A DNA stretch of 64,000 nt from Solidesulfovibrio carbinoliphilus subsp. oakridgensis (GTDB taxonomy: Bacteria; Desulfobacterota; Desulfovibrionia; Desulfovibrionales; Desulfovibrionaceae): contig NZ_CM001368.1 of the NCBI RefSeq assembly GCF_000177215.2, forward strand, positions 2,617,001 to 2,681,000. Direction: 5' to 3'. The notes under the pieces were generated by a model that saw only the letters and a list, made by a program, of their open reading frames with translations, was not told the DNA's origin and searched no databases. Shown here piece after piece: positions 8,547 to 16,845 of this stretch (positions within the stretch are counted from its first letter, which is position 1; every line of letters starts with the position of its first letter). A program made the translations under genes and the position numbers.

Positions 8547-8616
8547 TAAAAGTTTTTTGGAAGGGGTCCGGGGAAACCTTTTTTGCAAAAAAGGTTTCCC
8601 CGGCCGCCGGAGGCAT
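8547..8616. repeat. Hairpin repeat, module B joined to the CCGCCGGAGGCAT end of module A
   Basis: TAAAAGTTTTTTGGAAGGGG, then GTCCGGGGAAACC and a T7/A6-tipped stem, then GGCCGCCGGAGGCAT. It is a mosaic of both module types. Its GGAGG lies 9-13 bases before the trpB ATG and probably acts as the trpB ribosome binding site. Confidence 0.8.
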
Positions 8617-8623
8617 AAAAAAA

Positions 8624-9811
8624 ATGACCAACGCATATTACGGCGAATTCGGCGGGCAGTTCGTGCCCGAGTTGCTGATGCCGCCGCTTCTGGAGCTGGA
8701 AGAGGCCATGCGGACCATCGTGCCGAGCGAGCCGTTCCAGCAGGAACTGCGCGCCCTCCTGGCCGACTACGTGGGCCGGCCCTCGCCGCTCTACCGGTGT
8801 CCGAACCTGTCGAAAGAGCTCGGCTTCGACCTGTGGCTCAAACGCGAGGACCTGAACCACACCGGGGCCCACAAGATCAACAACACCATGGGCCAGGGCC
8901 TTTTGACCAAGTACATGGGCAAAAAGGTCCTGCTCGCCGAGACCGGGGCCGGCCAGCACGGTGTGGCCACGGCCACGGCCGCGGCCATGCTCGGCCTTGA
9001 CTGTATCGTCTACATGGGGGCCGAGGACGTGGTGCGCCAGTCGCACAACGTCAAGCGCATGAAGCTCTTGGGCGCCGAGGTCGTGCCCATCGAGTCCGGC
9101 ACCAAAACGCTCAAGGACGCCATCAACGCGGCCCTGCGTTACTGGATCGCGGAGCAGCGGACCACCCACTACTGCTTCGGCACGGCCGCCGGACCGCACC
9201 CGTTTCCGCTTTTGGTGCGCGAATTCCAGGCCGTCATCTCGCTCGAAGCCCGGGCCCAGTGCCTGGAGAAGATGGGCCGGCTGCCGGACTACGTGGTGGC
9301 CTGTGTCGGAGGCGGGTCCAACGCCATCGGCATGTTCCACCACTTCGTGCCGGACGCCGCCGTGAAGCTGGTCGGCGTGGAGGCGGCGGGCACGGGCGAG
9401 CCGGGCTGCTTCCACTCCGCGCCCTTGAGCCTCGGCCATCCCGGGGTGCTCCACGGCATGCGCACCATGCTGCTGCAAACGAAGGAAGGGCAGATCCTGC
9501 CCTCGCATTCGGTGGCCCCGGGCCTGGACTACCCCGGCGTCGGGCCCGAGCACGCCCATCTGCACGCCACGGGCCGGGCAAAATACGACACCGTGGTGGA
9601 CGACGAGGCCCTGGCCGCCTTCGACGCCCTGTGCCGCCGCGAGGGCATCATTCCGGCCCTGGAGAGCTGCCACGCCGTGGCCTGGGTGGTGCGGCACGCG
9701 CCCGAAATTCCCAAGGGGGCGCAAGTGGTGGTCTGCCTGTCCGGCCGGGGCGACAAGGACCTCGGCATCATCGAGGAATACGAAAAAAAGCGAGAGAGGG
9801 CGGCCTCATGA
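8624..9811 (+). CDS. trpB: Tryptophan synthase beta chain
   Basis: PLP enzyme that condenses indole with serine. The 395 residues start TNAYYGEFGGQFVPELLMPP. They carry the PLP lysine in HKINNTMGQG (K84), ETGAGQHGVATATAAAMLGL, the phosphate-binding CVGGGSNAIGMF and GVGPEHAHL. ATG 8624 is chosen because the canonical N-terminus begins there. The ribosome binding site is the GGAGG at the end of the repeat just upstream. The stop overlaps trpA (ATGA), as expected for the alpha2-beta2 complex. Confidence 0.96.
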   Translation: MTNAYYGEFGGQFVPELLMPPLLELEEAMRTIVPSEPFQQELRALLADYVGRPSPLYRCPNLSKELGFDLWLKREDLNHTGAHKINNTMGQGLLTKYMGKKVLLAETGAGQHGVATATAAAMLGLDCIVYMGAEDVVRQSHNVKRMKLLGAEVVPIESGTKTLKDAINAALRYWIAEQRTTHYCFGTAAGPHPFPLLVREFQAVISLEARAQCLEKMGRLPDYVVACVGGGSNAIGMFHHFVPDAAVKLVGVEAAGTGEPGCFHSAPLSLGHPGVLHGMRTMLLQTKEGQILPSHSVAPGLDYPGVGPEHAHLHATGRAKYDTVVDDEALAAFDALCRREGIIPALESCHAVAWVVRHAPEIPKGAQVVVCLSGRGDKDLGIIEEYEKKRERAAS

Positions 9812-10578
9812 GCCAGTCAATTTTGACCACCCGCATCATGGAGGCCCTTGGGGCCGGGCGCAAGGCGCTCATTCCCTTCCTGCCGGGCGGCTTCCCGGAC
9901 AAGGAACGTTTTTTCGACGAATTGGCGGCCCTGGACGCCGGCGGCGCCGACGTGATCGAGATCGGCGTGCCCTTTTCCGATCCCGTGGCCGACGGCCCGG
10001 TGGTGGAAAAGGCGTCGCTGGCCTGCCTGCTGGACGGCACCTGCCTGGCCTGGCTCCTTGGCGAACTAACGCGCCGCAAGGGCCGTTACCGGGCCGGGCT
10101 GGTCCTTATGGGCTACTACAACCCTTTCCTCCAGTACGGCCTGGACGCCCTGGCCCGGGACGCGGCCGCGGCCGGGGTGGCCGGATGCATCGTGCCGGAC
10201 CTGCCGCTGGAAGAGTCCGGGCCCATGGCGGAGGCCCTTGGCAAACGCGGCCTGGACCTGATTCCGCTCATCGGCCTCAACACCCCCGAGGAGAGGCTCG
10301 CCGCCTACGCCAAAACCGCGCGCGGCTACGTCTACTTCGTGTCGGTCCTTGGCACCACCGGCATGCGCGAGTCGCTTCCGGCCGAGATCACCGAACGGCT
10401 CAAAGTGGTGCGCCGCCTCTTCGACGTGCCGGTCGCCCTCGGCTTCGGCATCAAATCGCCCGGCCAGCTGACAGCCTTTGGCGACCTCATCGACGGCGTG
10501 GTCTTCGGTTCGGCTCTCATTGCCCACATCGACGCCGGCGGCACGGCGGCCGAATTCATGGAGCGCTGGCGGAGCTGA
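9808..10578 (+). CDS. trpA: Tryptophan synthase alpha chain
   Basis: Cleaves indole-3-glycerol phosphate and channels indole to TrpB. The 256-residue barrel has the catalytic Glu/Asp pair in VIEIGVPFSDPVADGPV. GYYNPFLQYG, CIVPDLPLEE and the C-terminal GFGIKSPGQ are also present. ATG 9808 overlaps the trpB stop and is much better than upstream in-frame codons, which run through trpB in another frame. It is the last trp gene. Confidence 0.96.
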   Translation: MSQSILTTRIMEALGAGRKALIPFLPGGFPDKERFFDELAALDAGGADVIEIGVPFSDPVADGPVVEKASLACLLDGTCLAWLLGELTRRKGRYRAGLVLMGYYNPFLQYGLDALARDAAAAGVAGCIVPDLPLEESGPMAEALGKRGLDLIPLIGLNTPEERLAAYAKTARGYVYFVSVLGTTGMRESLPAEITERLKVVRRLFDVPVALGFGIKSPGQLTAFGDLIDGVVFGSALIAHIDAGGTAAEFMERWRS

Positions 10579-10682
10579 CCGCCAAGGATACGGGCGGCCG
10601 GTTCCGTAAATGCGGCACCGGCCTGCGGCCCCCGGCCGGCCTGCGACCCGGCCGGGCGGCCTCCCTGTCGCGGGAATCCGCC

Positions 10683-11345
10683 ATGCTCCTTCAAACCTAC
10701 CCGCTGTATCTGGCCGCCCTGGCCGTCGGCATGCTCACCCCCGGCCCGGCCATGCTCCAGGCCCTGACGCTTGGCCTGCGCTTCGGCCCGCGGCCCGTGG
10801 CCGTGGTGGCCTGCGGCAATGTCTGCGCCTCGGTCCTGCAGGTCCTGGCCGCCCTGGGCGGCCTCTCGCTCCTGGCCGGACAGCCGGCGCTCCTGCGCGT
10901 CGCGGGCCTTGGCGGCGCGGCCTACCTGGCCTGGCTCGGCCTGCGGCTGTGGCGGGCTCCGGCCGGCCTTGCCCCCGCCCCTGCCCCTGAGGCTGGCGCC
11001 GGCCCGGCCACGGCCGACTCTTCATCCCCGGCCACGGCTGGTCCGCCATCCCCGGCCGCGCTCTTCGGCCAAGGCGCGCTGGTGGCCATGGTCAATCCCA
11101 AGGCCTGGGGATTTCTGGCCGCCATGCTGCCGCCGTTCGCGGTCCCGGGCCTGCCCGGGGCCGGGGACGTGGCCCTCCTGGCCGGGCCCATCGCGGTCCT
11201 GGCCTTTGGCGGCATGATGGCCTACGCCCTGGGCGGGGCCTGGCTGGCCCGGACCATGGCCGCCTCGCCGCGCGCCCTGAAACGGATCTTCCGGCTTTTT
11301 GCCGTCACGCTCTGGTGGTGCGCCGCCGCCCTGGCCGTCGGCTGA
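10683..11345 (+). CDS. LysE/RhtB-family amino acid exporter
   Basis: 220-residue inner-membrane protein. The N-terminus YPLYLAALAVGMLTPGPAMLQALTLGLRFGPRPVAVVACGN is the LysE/RhtB signature (TPGPA). The usual six hydrophobic segments are present, interrupted near residues 97-125 by a Pro/Ala-rich loop longer than normal. NPKAWGFLAAMLPPF is the conserved second-half motif. It likely exports an amino acid or related metabolite; the substrate cannot be read from sequence. Same strand as trpA, 104 bases downstream, so it could be cotranscribed. Confidence 0.85.
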   Translation: MLLQTYPLYLAALAVGMLTPGPAMLQALTLGLRFGPRPVAVVACGNVCASVLQVLAALGGLSLLAGQPALLRVAGLGGAAYLAWLGLRLWRAPAGLAPAPAPEAGAGPATADSSSPATAGPPSPAALFGQGALVAMVNPKAWGFLAAMLPPFAVPGLPGAGDVALLAGPIAVLAFGGMMAYALGGAWLARTMAASPRALKRIFRLFAVTLWWCAAALAVG

Positions 11346-11401
11346 TTCCTGGCTCTTGGCGCGCTTTTGGGGTATGGCGGAAAAAACTCCGAGGATGCGC
11401 C

Positions 11402-12502
11402 ATGCCCCAATGCGCCAAGGTCCTTTTCGTGGACGACGACCAGGCGGTGCTCGACGCCCTGCGCCGGGGCCTTTGCCGCTGCTACGACATGGCCACGGCC
11501 CGGGGCCCGCTGGAAGGCCTGCGCCTGCTCACCGAAACGGGCCCCTTTGCCGTGGTCGTCTCGGACCTGCGCATGCCGGGCATGGACGGGGTGGCCTTTC
11601 TGCAACGGGCCAAGGAGCTGTGCCCCACGGCCGTGACCGTCATGCTGACCGGCCACGGCGACCTGACCGCCGCCATGGCCGCGGTCAACGAAGGCCACAT
11701 CTTCCGGTTCCTGACCAAGCCCTGCCCCGTTCCCGTCCTGTCCCGGGCCCTGGACGCGGCCCTTGCGCAGTACCGGATGGCGGCCTCGGAAAAAGAACTC
11801 CTGCGCGTGACCCTGGAAAACGCGCAGCTCAAGGAGGACGTGGAGCGGATCATGCGCCACGACCTGAAATCCCCGCTCACCACCATCATCAGCCTGCCGC
11901 AGGTCCTTGGCCTGGCCGAAAACCTGGATGACGACCAGCGCGACATGCTCGCGCTCATCGAGGACGCCGGCTACATGATCCTGTCCATGGTCAACCTGTC
12001 CACGGCCCTTTTCAAGATGGAGCGCGGCCAGTACGCCCTGGCCCCGGTCGCGGTGGACCTCGTGCGGCTCGTCCGGAAAATCCTCGGCGTCCACGCCGAC
12101 ACGGCCCGAAGCCGTGGCCTGGCCCTGGAAACGGCCGTCCACGGCGCGCCGGCCGAGGCAGGGGCGGCTTTTTCCGTCCGGGGCGAGGAACTTCTTTGCT
12201 ATTCCATGCTGGCCAACCTCATCGACAACGCCGTTACGGCCGCGCCGGACGGCACGCCGGTGCGGATCGACCTGTGTCGGGAGGGAGAGACGGCCCGGAT
12301 CGCCATCCACAACCAGGGGGCCGTGCCCCTGTCTGTGCGGGAACGGTTTTTCGAGAAATACGCCACCGCCGGCAAGCCCAAGGGAACCGGGCTTGGCACC
12401 TATTCGGCCCGGCTGATCGCCCGGGCCCACGGCGGGGATGTCGTCATGGAGACCGGCGACGCGGCCGGCACCCTGGTCACGGTCAGCCTGCCGGCCGCCT
12501 GA
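11402..12502 (+). CDS. Receiver-histidine kinase fusion protein
   Basis: 366-residue cytoplasmic signalling protein. The N-terminal receiver (about 5-120) has VLFVDDDQAV, phospho-acceptor Asp in VVVSDLRMPGMDG, and LTKPC. It is followed by a HisKA helix with MRHDLKSPLTTII (phospho-His) and an HATPase domain with NLIDNAVTAAPDGT and GTGLGTYSARLIARAHGG. No membrane segment or sensor domain is visible, so it probably relays signals from another kinase. It overlaps the convergent CheY-like gene by 20 bases. Confidence 0.9.
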   Translation: MPQCAKVLFVDDDQAVLDALRRGLCRCYDMATARGPLEGLRLLTETGPFAVVVSDLRMPGMDGVAFLQRAKELCPTAVTVMLTGHGDLTAAMAAVNEGHIFRFLTKPCPVPVLSRALDAALAQYRMAASEKELLRVTLENAQLKEDVERIMRHDLKSPLTTIISLPQVLGLAENLDDDQRDMLALIEDAGYMILSMVNLSTALFKMERGQYALAPVAVDLVRLVRKILGVHADTARSRGLALETAVHGAPAEAGAAFSVRGEELLCYSMLANLIDNAVTAAPDGTPVRIDLCREGETARIAIHNQGAVPLSVRERFFEKYATAGKPKGTGLGTYSARLIARAHGGDVVMETGDAAGTLVTVSLPAA

Positions 12503-12902
12503 GCCCGGGCGCCAAACGGGGGGGCCGGGCCTCCAGGGCCTCGCGGATCTTTCTGGCCAGCGTCTCCGGAGTGAAGGGCTTCACCACGTAGTTGGTGACC
12601 CCGGCCCCGACCGCGGCCAGGATGTGCTCCTCGTTGGCCTCGGCCGTGACCATGACCACGGGCAGGCGGGCGTAGTCCTCGCTCTTGCGGATGCGCTCCA
12701 AAAGCGACAGGCCGGACAGGCGCGGCATGTTCCAGTCGAGCAGCACCAGATCCACGGACGTGGCGTTGAGGATCTTCCAGGCCGCTTCCCCGTCCTCGGC
12801 CAGATGGATGTCTTTGAGTCCCAGTTGCCGCAGGATGTAGGCAATGGTCTTGCGCATGGGCAACTGGTCGTCCACCACCAGGATGGCAGGCCCGGCGGTC
12901 AT
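12483..12902 (-). CDS. CheY-like single-domain response regulator
   Basis: 139 residues, a lone receiver: ILVVDDQLPMRKTIAYILRQLG, phospho-Asp in VLLDWNMPRLSG, TAEA and VVKPFTPETL. No output domain. ATG 12902 (MTAGPAILVVDD) is chosen because the fold begins right there; the longer frame upstream adds low-complexity sequence. Its 3' end overlaps the end of the receiver-kinase gene on the other strand, and the PhoU-like gene lies just upstream on the same strand. Partner kinase unknown. Confidence 0.88.
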   Translation of the reverse strand: MTAGPAILVVDDQLPMRKTIAYILRQLGLKDIHLAEDGEAAWKILNATSVDLVLLDWNMPRLSGLSLLERIRKSEDYARLPVVMVTAEANEEHILAAVGAGVTNYVVKPFTPETLARKIREALEARPPRLAPGLRRPAG

Positions 12903-12942
12903 GTTCCGGCTCCCTCCCCGGCGCCAGATCCAAGGCGGCCCA

Positions 12943-13617
12943 TCAGTCGCACCGGTGCCGGCTGCAGGCCCCTTCCCGGATGAAGACGACCGATTCGGCA
13001 ATGTTGGCGCACTGGTCGCAGACGCGCTTGAGCCCGTGGGCGATGAAGCAGATCTGCACGGCCCGCTCCACGGGCCGGGCCTCGTCGCGCATGTATTCGG
13101 TCATCTCCTGGAGGATGGCCACGTTCAGGTCCAGGATCTCCGCGGATTCCTCGCACAGGCGGCGGGCCAGCGCCAGGTCGAGCTTGGAGAAACACAAGGC
13201 CGTGTTGACCAGAAAATCCCGTGTCGCCTCGGCCAGCTCCTCGAGCTTGGCCGGCGGGGCGATGGGCTCCCGGTCCACGAGCAAAAGGCCCCGCTCGGCG
13301 ATGGCGACCGCCTGGTCGCCGATCCGCTCGATGTCGCCCACGGCCCGCATGCAGCCAAGGACGTAGCGCAGGTCCCGGGCTACGGGCTGGTGCAGGGCGA
13401 GCAGGCGCAGGATCTCGCTGTCGAGGGCGCACTCCAGGCCGTCGATGGCCGCGTCGCCGGCGATGACGGCCCGGGCCAGGGCCGGGTCCCGGTCAAAGAC
13501 CGTGCGCAGGGCCTTTTCCACGGCCGCCTGGGCCATGCGGAAGGCCGTCAGCATGTCGGTCTTGAGCTTTTCCAGGTCCGTTTCGATGATCCGTTCCACA
13601 GACACCCCCCCGGGCAT
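12943..13617 (-). CDS. phoU: PhoU-like phosphate signalling regulator
   Basis: About 220 residues in two similar three-helix bundles typical of PhoU. The first has SEILRLLALHQPVARDLRYVLGCMRAVGDIERIGDQAVAIAE and the second FIAHGLKRVCDQCANIAESVVFI. The E/D-R-I-G-D and C-D-x-x-x-N-I-A-E motifs bind metal in PhoU proteins. ATG 13617 has no clear ribosome binding site. GTG codons at 13605 and 13599 follow a G7 run and may be the true start. No pst genes adjoin, so a role in phosphate uptake control is inferred from family only. Confidence 0.85.
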   Translation of the reverse strand: MPGGVSVERIIETDLEKLKTDMLTAFRMAQAAVEKALRTVFDRDPALARAVIAGDAAIDGLECALDSEILRLLALHQPVARDLRYVLGCMRAVGDIERIGDQAVAIAERGLLLVDREPIAPPAKLEELAEATRDFLVNTALCFSKLDLALARRLCEESAEILDLNVAILQEMTEYMRDEARPVERAVQICFIAHGLKRVCDQCANIAESVVFIREGACSRHRCD

Positions 13618-13782
13618 ACGATGCCACCACGATGGCCTGAAAAGGTATCCGCCGACGAGGCTTCTGGCAAGGGGCCTTCCCGCCTGAGGCCGGTTTCCTG
13701 GCGGTGCCCTTCTTGACGCGGCCGTCGCGGCGGACAACAACACCGGGCGACGCTTGCCCCTGCCAACCGAAAGGATGTTCCC

Positions 13783-15201
13783 ATGTCCCGCGTACACGCC
13801 GGTTCCCCGGCCATGGTCCTCGCCACCGTCTGCATCGCCCAGTTCATGGCCCCGTTCATGCTGACCGCCGTGGGCGTGGCCCTGCCCTCCCTCGGCCGGG
13901 ACCTCAACGCCACGGCCATGCAGCTTGGCCTCATCGAGCAGCTCTACGTGGTGTCCCTGGCCATGGGCATGCTGGCCTTCGGCCGCTGGGGCGACATCGT
14001 GGGCCAGCGCCGGGTGCTGTTGCCGGGTCTGGCCGTCTTCACGGCGCTCACCTGTTCGCTCGGCTTCACCCAGTCCGTGGACATGATCATGGTCCAACGG
14101 TTCTTCCAGGGGCTCGGGGCCTGCATTGTCCTGTCCGGGTCCCTGGCCCTGGTGGCCGCCGCCTATCCGCCCGAGCTTCGCGGCCGCAAGATCGGCCTCG
14201 TCTCGGCCTGCACCTATGCTGGCCTGTCGCTTGGCCCGGTCATCGGCGGATTCGTCACCAGCCATTTCGGCTGGCGGTTCGTCTTTCTCATGTCCGTGCC
14301 CATCGGCCTTGGCGCCACGGGCCTGTGCCTGTTCGGCATGAAGGAGGGCCCGAAAAACGCCTTTGGCGAACGGATGGACTGGCGCGGCGGCTTTTTTTAC
14401 GCGGCCAGCGTGGCCCTGGTCATGCTCGGCGCGGCCCATGCCAAGGAGGTGCCGGCCGGACCGGCCATGATCGCGGCCGGGATTCTCGGCCTGGCCGTGT
14501 TCCTGCGCCTGCAGGCCCGGACCAAAAGCCCGCTCCTGGACATCAACCTCCTGACCCGAAACCGCTTTTTTACGCTGAGCTGCCTGGCGGCCCTTGGCAA
14601 CTACGCCGCCACCTTCGGCATCACCTTCATGATGAGCCTCTACCTCCAGTACGCCAAGGGCCTGCCGCCGCGCCTGGCCGGGTTCCTCTTGCTCTTCCAG
14701 CCGGTGGCCCAGCTCATCGCCTCGCCGCTGGCCGGCCGGCTGACCGAGCGCTACCCGGCCCCCCGGCTGGCCACCATCGGCATGTGCGTCAGCTCGGCCG
14801 GCCTGCTCGCGGCCGCGGCCACGCTCCACGCGGACACGTCCGTCTGGCTGCTCGGGGCGGAGCTGGTGGTCATCGGCGCGGGGTTCGGGATCTTCATCAC
14901 GCCCAATTCCACGGCCATCATGGGCAGCGTGCAAAAGCGGCAGTTCGGGCTGGCTTCCGGCATGATCGCGTCCATGCGCACGCTCGGCATGGCCGTGTCC
15001 ATGACCACCGTCACCCTTATCTTCTCGCTTTTGATGGCCGACGCGGCCATCACCCCGGCCACCCTGCCGGCCTTTCTGACCAGCATGCGCGTGGGCCTGG
15101 CCGCCTTTGCCGTCTTCTCGTGCCTGGGGGTGATCCTGTCGTTTTGGCGGGGGAAAAACGGAGATAGAGGAATGAAGAAGCCATCTTCTACCAAACAATG
15201 A
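13783..15201 (+). CDS. MFS transporter (DHA2-like, 14-TM type)
   Basis: 472-residue inner-membrane protein with many hydrophobic helices. It carries MFS motif A-like AFGRWGDIVGQRRVLLPGL after helix 2, RFFQGLGACIVLSG (motif B) and SACTYAGLSLGPVIGGFVTSHFGWRFVF (motif C of drug-proton antiporters). These point to an exporter of the DHA2 family; substrate unknown. It stands alone, preceded by an AACCGAAAGGATG ribosome binding site. It ends 3 bases before the convergent AT-rich gene. Confidence 0.9.
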   Translation: MSRVHAGSPAMVLATVCIAQFMAPFMLTAVGVALPSLGRDLNATAMQLGLIEQLYVVSLAMGMLAFGRWGDIVGQRRVLLPGLAVFTALTCSLGFTQSVDMIMVQRFFQGLGACIVLSGSLALVAAAYPPELRGRKIGLVSACTYAGLSLGPVIGGFVTSHFGWRFVFLMSVPIGLGATGLCLFGMKEGPKNAFGERMDWRGGFFYAASVALVMLGAAHAKEVPAGPAMIAAGILGLAVFLRLQARTKSPLLDINLLTRNRFFTLSCLAALGNYAATFGITFMMSLYLQYAKGLPPRLAGFLLLFQPVAQLIASPLAGRLTERYPAPRLATIGMCVSSAGLLAAAATLHADTSVWLLGAELVVIGAGFGIFITPNSTAIMGSVQKRQFGLASGMIASMRTLGMAVSMTTVTLIFSLLMADAAITPATLPAFLTSMRVGLAAFAVFSCLGVILSFWRGKNGDRGMKKPSSTKQ

Positions 15202-15203
15202 CC

Positions 15204-15941
15204 TCATCCAAAATCTTTGATCGCTTTTTTTACTAAGGCCTGAAATCGTTCAATACATTGTTCTATCTCTTTGCCTGTTGTCCGAACAAAAGCACCTTGC
15301 CTAGGATGGCCAATTTCATTCCTCAATTTAGTATACAAAGTTTCTCTACTTCCTTTAGCTTTTCCTTCCTTTTCAACTACATATGTATCGACACGCGGTT
15401 CTAATTTTAGAATAAGCTTTTCCACACAAGACTGGCGTTTGTCTCCAGTCAGATCTAATAATATACTATACAAATACATATGGCGCTCACCCAATCCCTT
15501 CTTACCCAAAGCAGCAGCATACATTTGTTGATACTTAAAAATTCTTCCATCATCTTCCATCGTCTCTTTCAAAACACCAACTTCTTCATCGCATAAGATT
15601 ACTGGAGGAAGTGGGCTCACCCCCAACTCCAAACATGGCACCATAACGACAACGTCGTCTCCAAAATCAACACTTCCCTCTATATATTTAAATACTTCGA
15701 TTGGCAAATCGAATTCAAACGTAATTTTAATTCGTAATTTGTTACAAATTTTTTCAACTTTTTTCTCTAGCTCAACATAGTCATCCATTGATTCAATGGC
15801 TACACAAAAATCTATAAATACACACTCATCACCGGACCAAAGCCGCATAGATGTTATGCATGAGTCATTTGTCTCATATATTTCATCTTTCAAATACACA
15901 ACACTTCCATTCGCACTATAACGTAATTTTCCGTAATACAT
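15204..15941 (-). CDS. HEPN-motif protein, AT-rich copy of a tandem pair
   Basis: 245-residue soluble protein homologous along its length to the next gene upstream on this strand. Shared features are the N-terminal MYYGKLRYS, SMRLWS, YxQMYxxALG and the C-terminal TLYTKLRNEIGHPRQG. RNEIGH (207-212) fits the RX4H motif of HEPN-fold RNases. Possibly MauJ-like, low confidence. ATG 15941 is chosen for its perfect AAGGAGG site. Base composition is visibly AT-rich against GC-rich neighbours on both sides, suggesting separate transfer. Function unknown. Confidence 0.7.
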   Translation of the reverse strand: MYYGKLRYSANGSVVYLKDEIYETNDSCITSMRLWSGDECVFIDFCVAIESMDDYVELEKKVEKICNKLRIKITFEFDLPIEVFKYIEGSVDFGDDVVVMVPCLELGVSPLPPVILCDEEVGVLKETMEDDGRIFKYQQMYAAALGKKGLGERHMYLYSILLDLTGDKRQSCVEKLILKLEPRVDTYVVEKEGKAKGSRETLYTKLRNEIGHPRQGAFVRTTGKEIEQCIERFQALVKKAIKDFG

Positions 15942-16040
15942 TAATCCTCCTTCGTACACAGAGGACGAGGCTATAAGCATCCCCGTCCAGTTAAATATAC
16001 TTGATATTGATTTTTTCAGTGCGGAACATAAGGAGTGATC

Positions 16041-16766
16041 TCATCCGAAGCGGGCGATGGCCTCTTGGACGACCAGACGAAATGCGCCGAGGCACCGTTT
16101 GATTTCGGCGCTGGTCGTTTCGGCCAAAACACCCTGGCTCGGGCGGGTGATCTCGTTTCGCAGGCACGTGTAGAGCGTCTCCTCCCCGCCCCTGCCATTG
16201 CCGTACCGGGGCACGGACGGCTCCACCTGCAAAATGACCGCATCCACGTCCTGCCGTGTCCCCTCGCCGGCCAGGGACTGCAGGATGGCATAGAGGAACA
16301 GGAGCTGCGACACCGGATCGGCGGTGCCGAGAGCCGACCGGTACAGCCGATGGTACTGGTACGTCCGGGCATCGCCGGCCAGGAGATAGGCGGAAAAATC
16401 CGGCCCGTCCCCGTCCCGGCAAACCGGCGGCTGCGGGTCCGGCTCCGGGCCGGGTTCCGGCGGAAAGACGATCACGTCGTTCTCGCCGCAATCGGCCCCG
16501 CCGCCGACATACGAGAAGCCTGGGAAAGGGATGGCAAAATCATAGGCGATCTTGCAGGCCACCCTGTCGCAATACCGGTCCATCGCGGCCTGCAAGAGGT
16601 CGTAGGCCTCGGTGGACTCCAGGGCGATGTCGAATTCCACGGCAAGGCCATTGTCAGCCGACCACAGATGCATGGAGCGTATGTGCGGGTGGTCGAGATC
16701 GATTTCGCATTCCTTGAGCGACAGGCCCGTGGCGCTGGCACAGTACAGCACTTTTCCATGATACAT
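16041..16766 (-). CDS. Paralogue of the adjacent HEPN-motif protein, GC-rich copy
   Basis: 241 residues aligning end to end with the preceding entry: MYHGKVLYC, SMHLWS, YQYHRLYRSALG and TLYTCLRNEITRPSQG, with exactly 33 residues after the motif in both. The His of the HEPN-type RX4H motif is Arg here (RNEITR, 203-208), so if the family is an RNase this copy may be inactive. A Pro-rich loop (PPEPGPEPDPQPP) fills the middle. Codon use matches the host. ATG 16766 is preferred over the upstream frame, which has no conserved sequence. Confidence 0.68.
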   Translation of the reverse strand: MYHGKVLYCASATGLSLKECEIDLDHPHIRSMHLWSADNGLAVEFDIALESTEAYDLLQAAMDRYCDRVACKIAYDFAIPFPGFSYVGGGADCGENDVIVFPPEPGPEPDPQPPVCRDGDGPDFSAYLLAGDARTYQYHRLYRSALGTADPVSQLLFLYAILQSLAGEGTRQDVDAVILQVEPSVPRYGNGRGGEETLYTCLRNEITRPSQGVLAETTSAEIKRCLGAFRLVVQEAIARFG

Positions 16767-16845
16767 GGACGCACCCCGCCTCTTTTCTATTCTTTTTAAT
16801 AAAGACCAACGGAAAGGGGGCCTTGCCCAGGCCCCCTCCACGTAT

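Noticed and set aside
8521-8623. Attenuator-type leader peptide before trpB
   Set aside because: The hairpin is a repeat copy, and no Trp-rich short frame precedes it.
12943-15207. Very long minus-strand frame opposite the MFS gene
   Set aside because: Only its 3' part encodes a protein (PhoU-like). The rest is the complement of a clear MFS transporter in GC-rich DNA.
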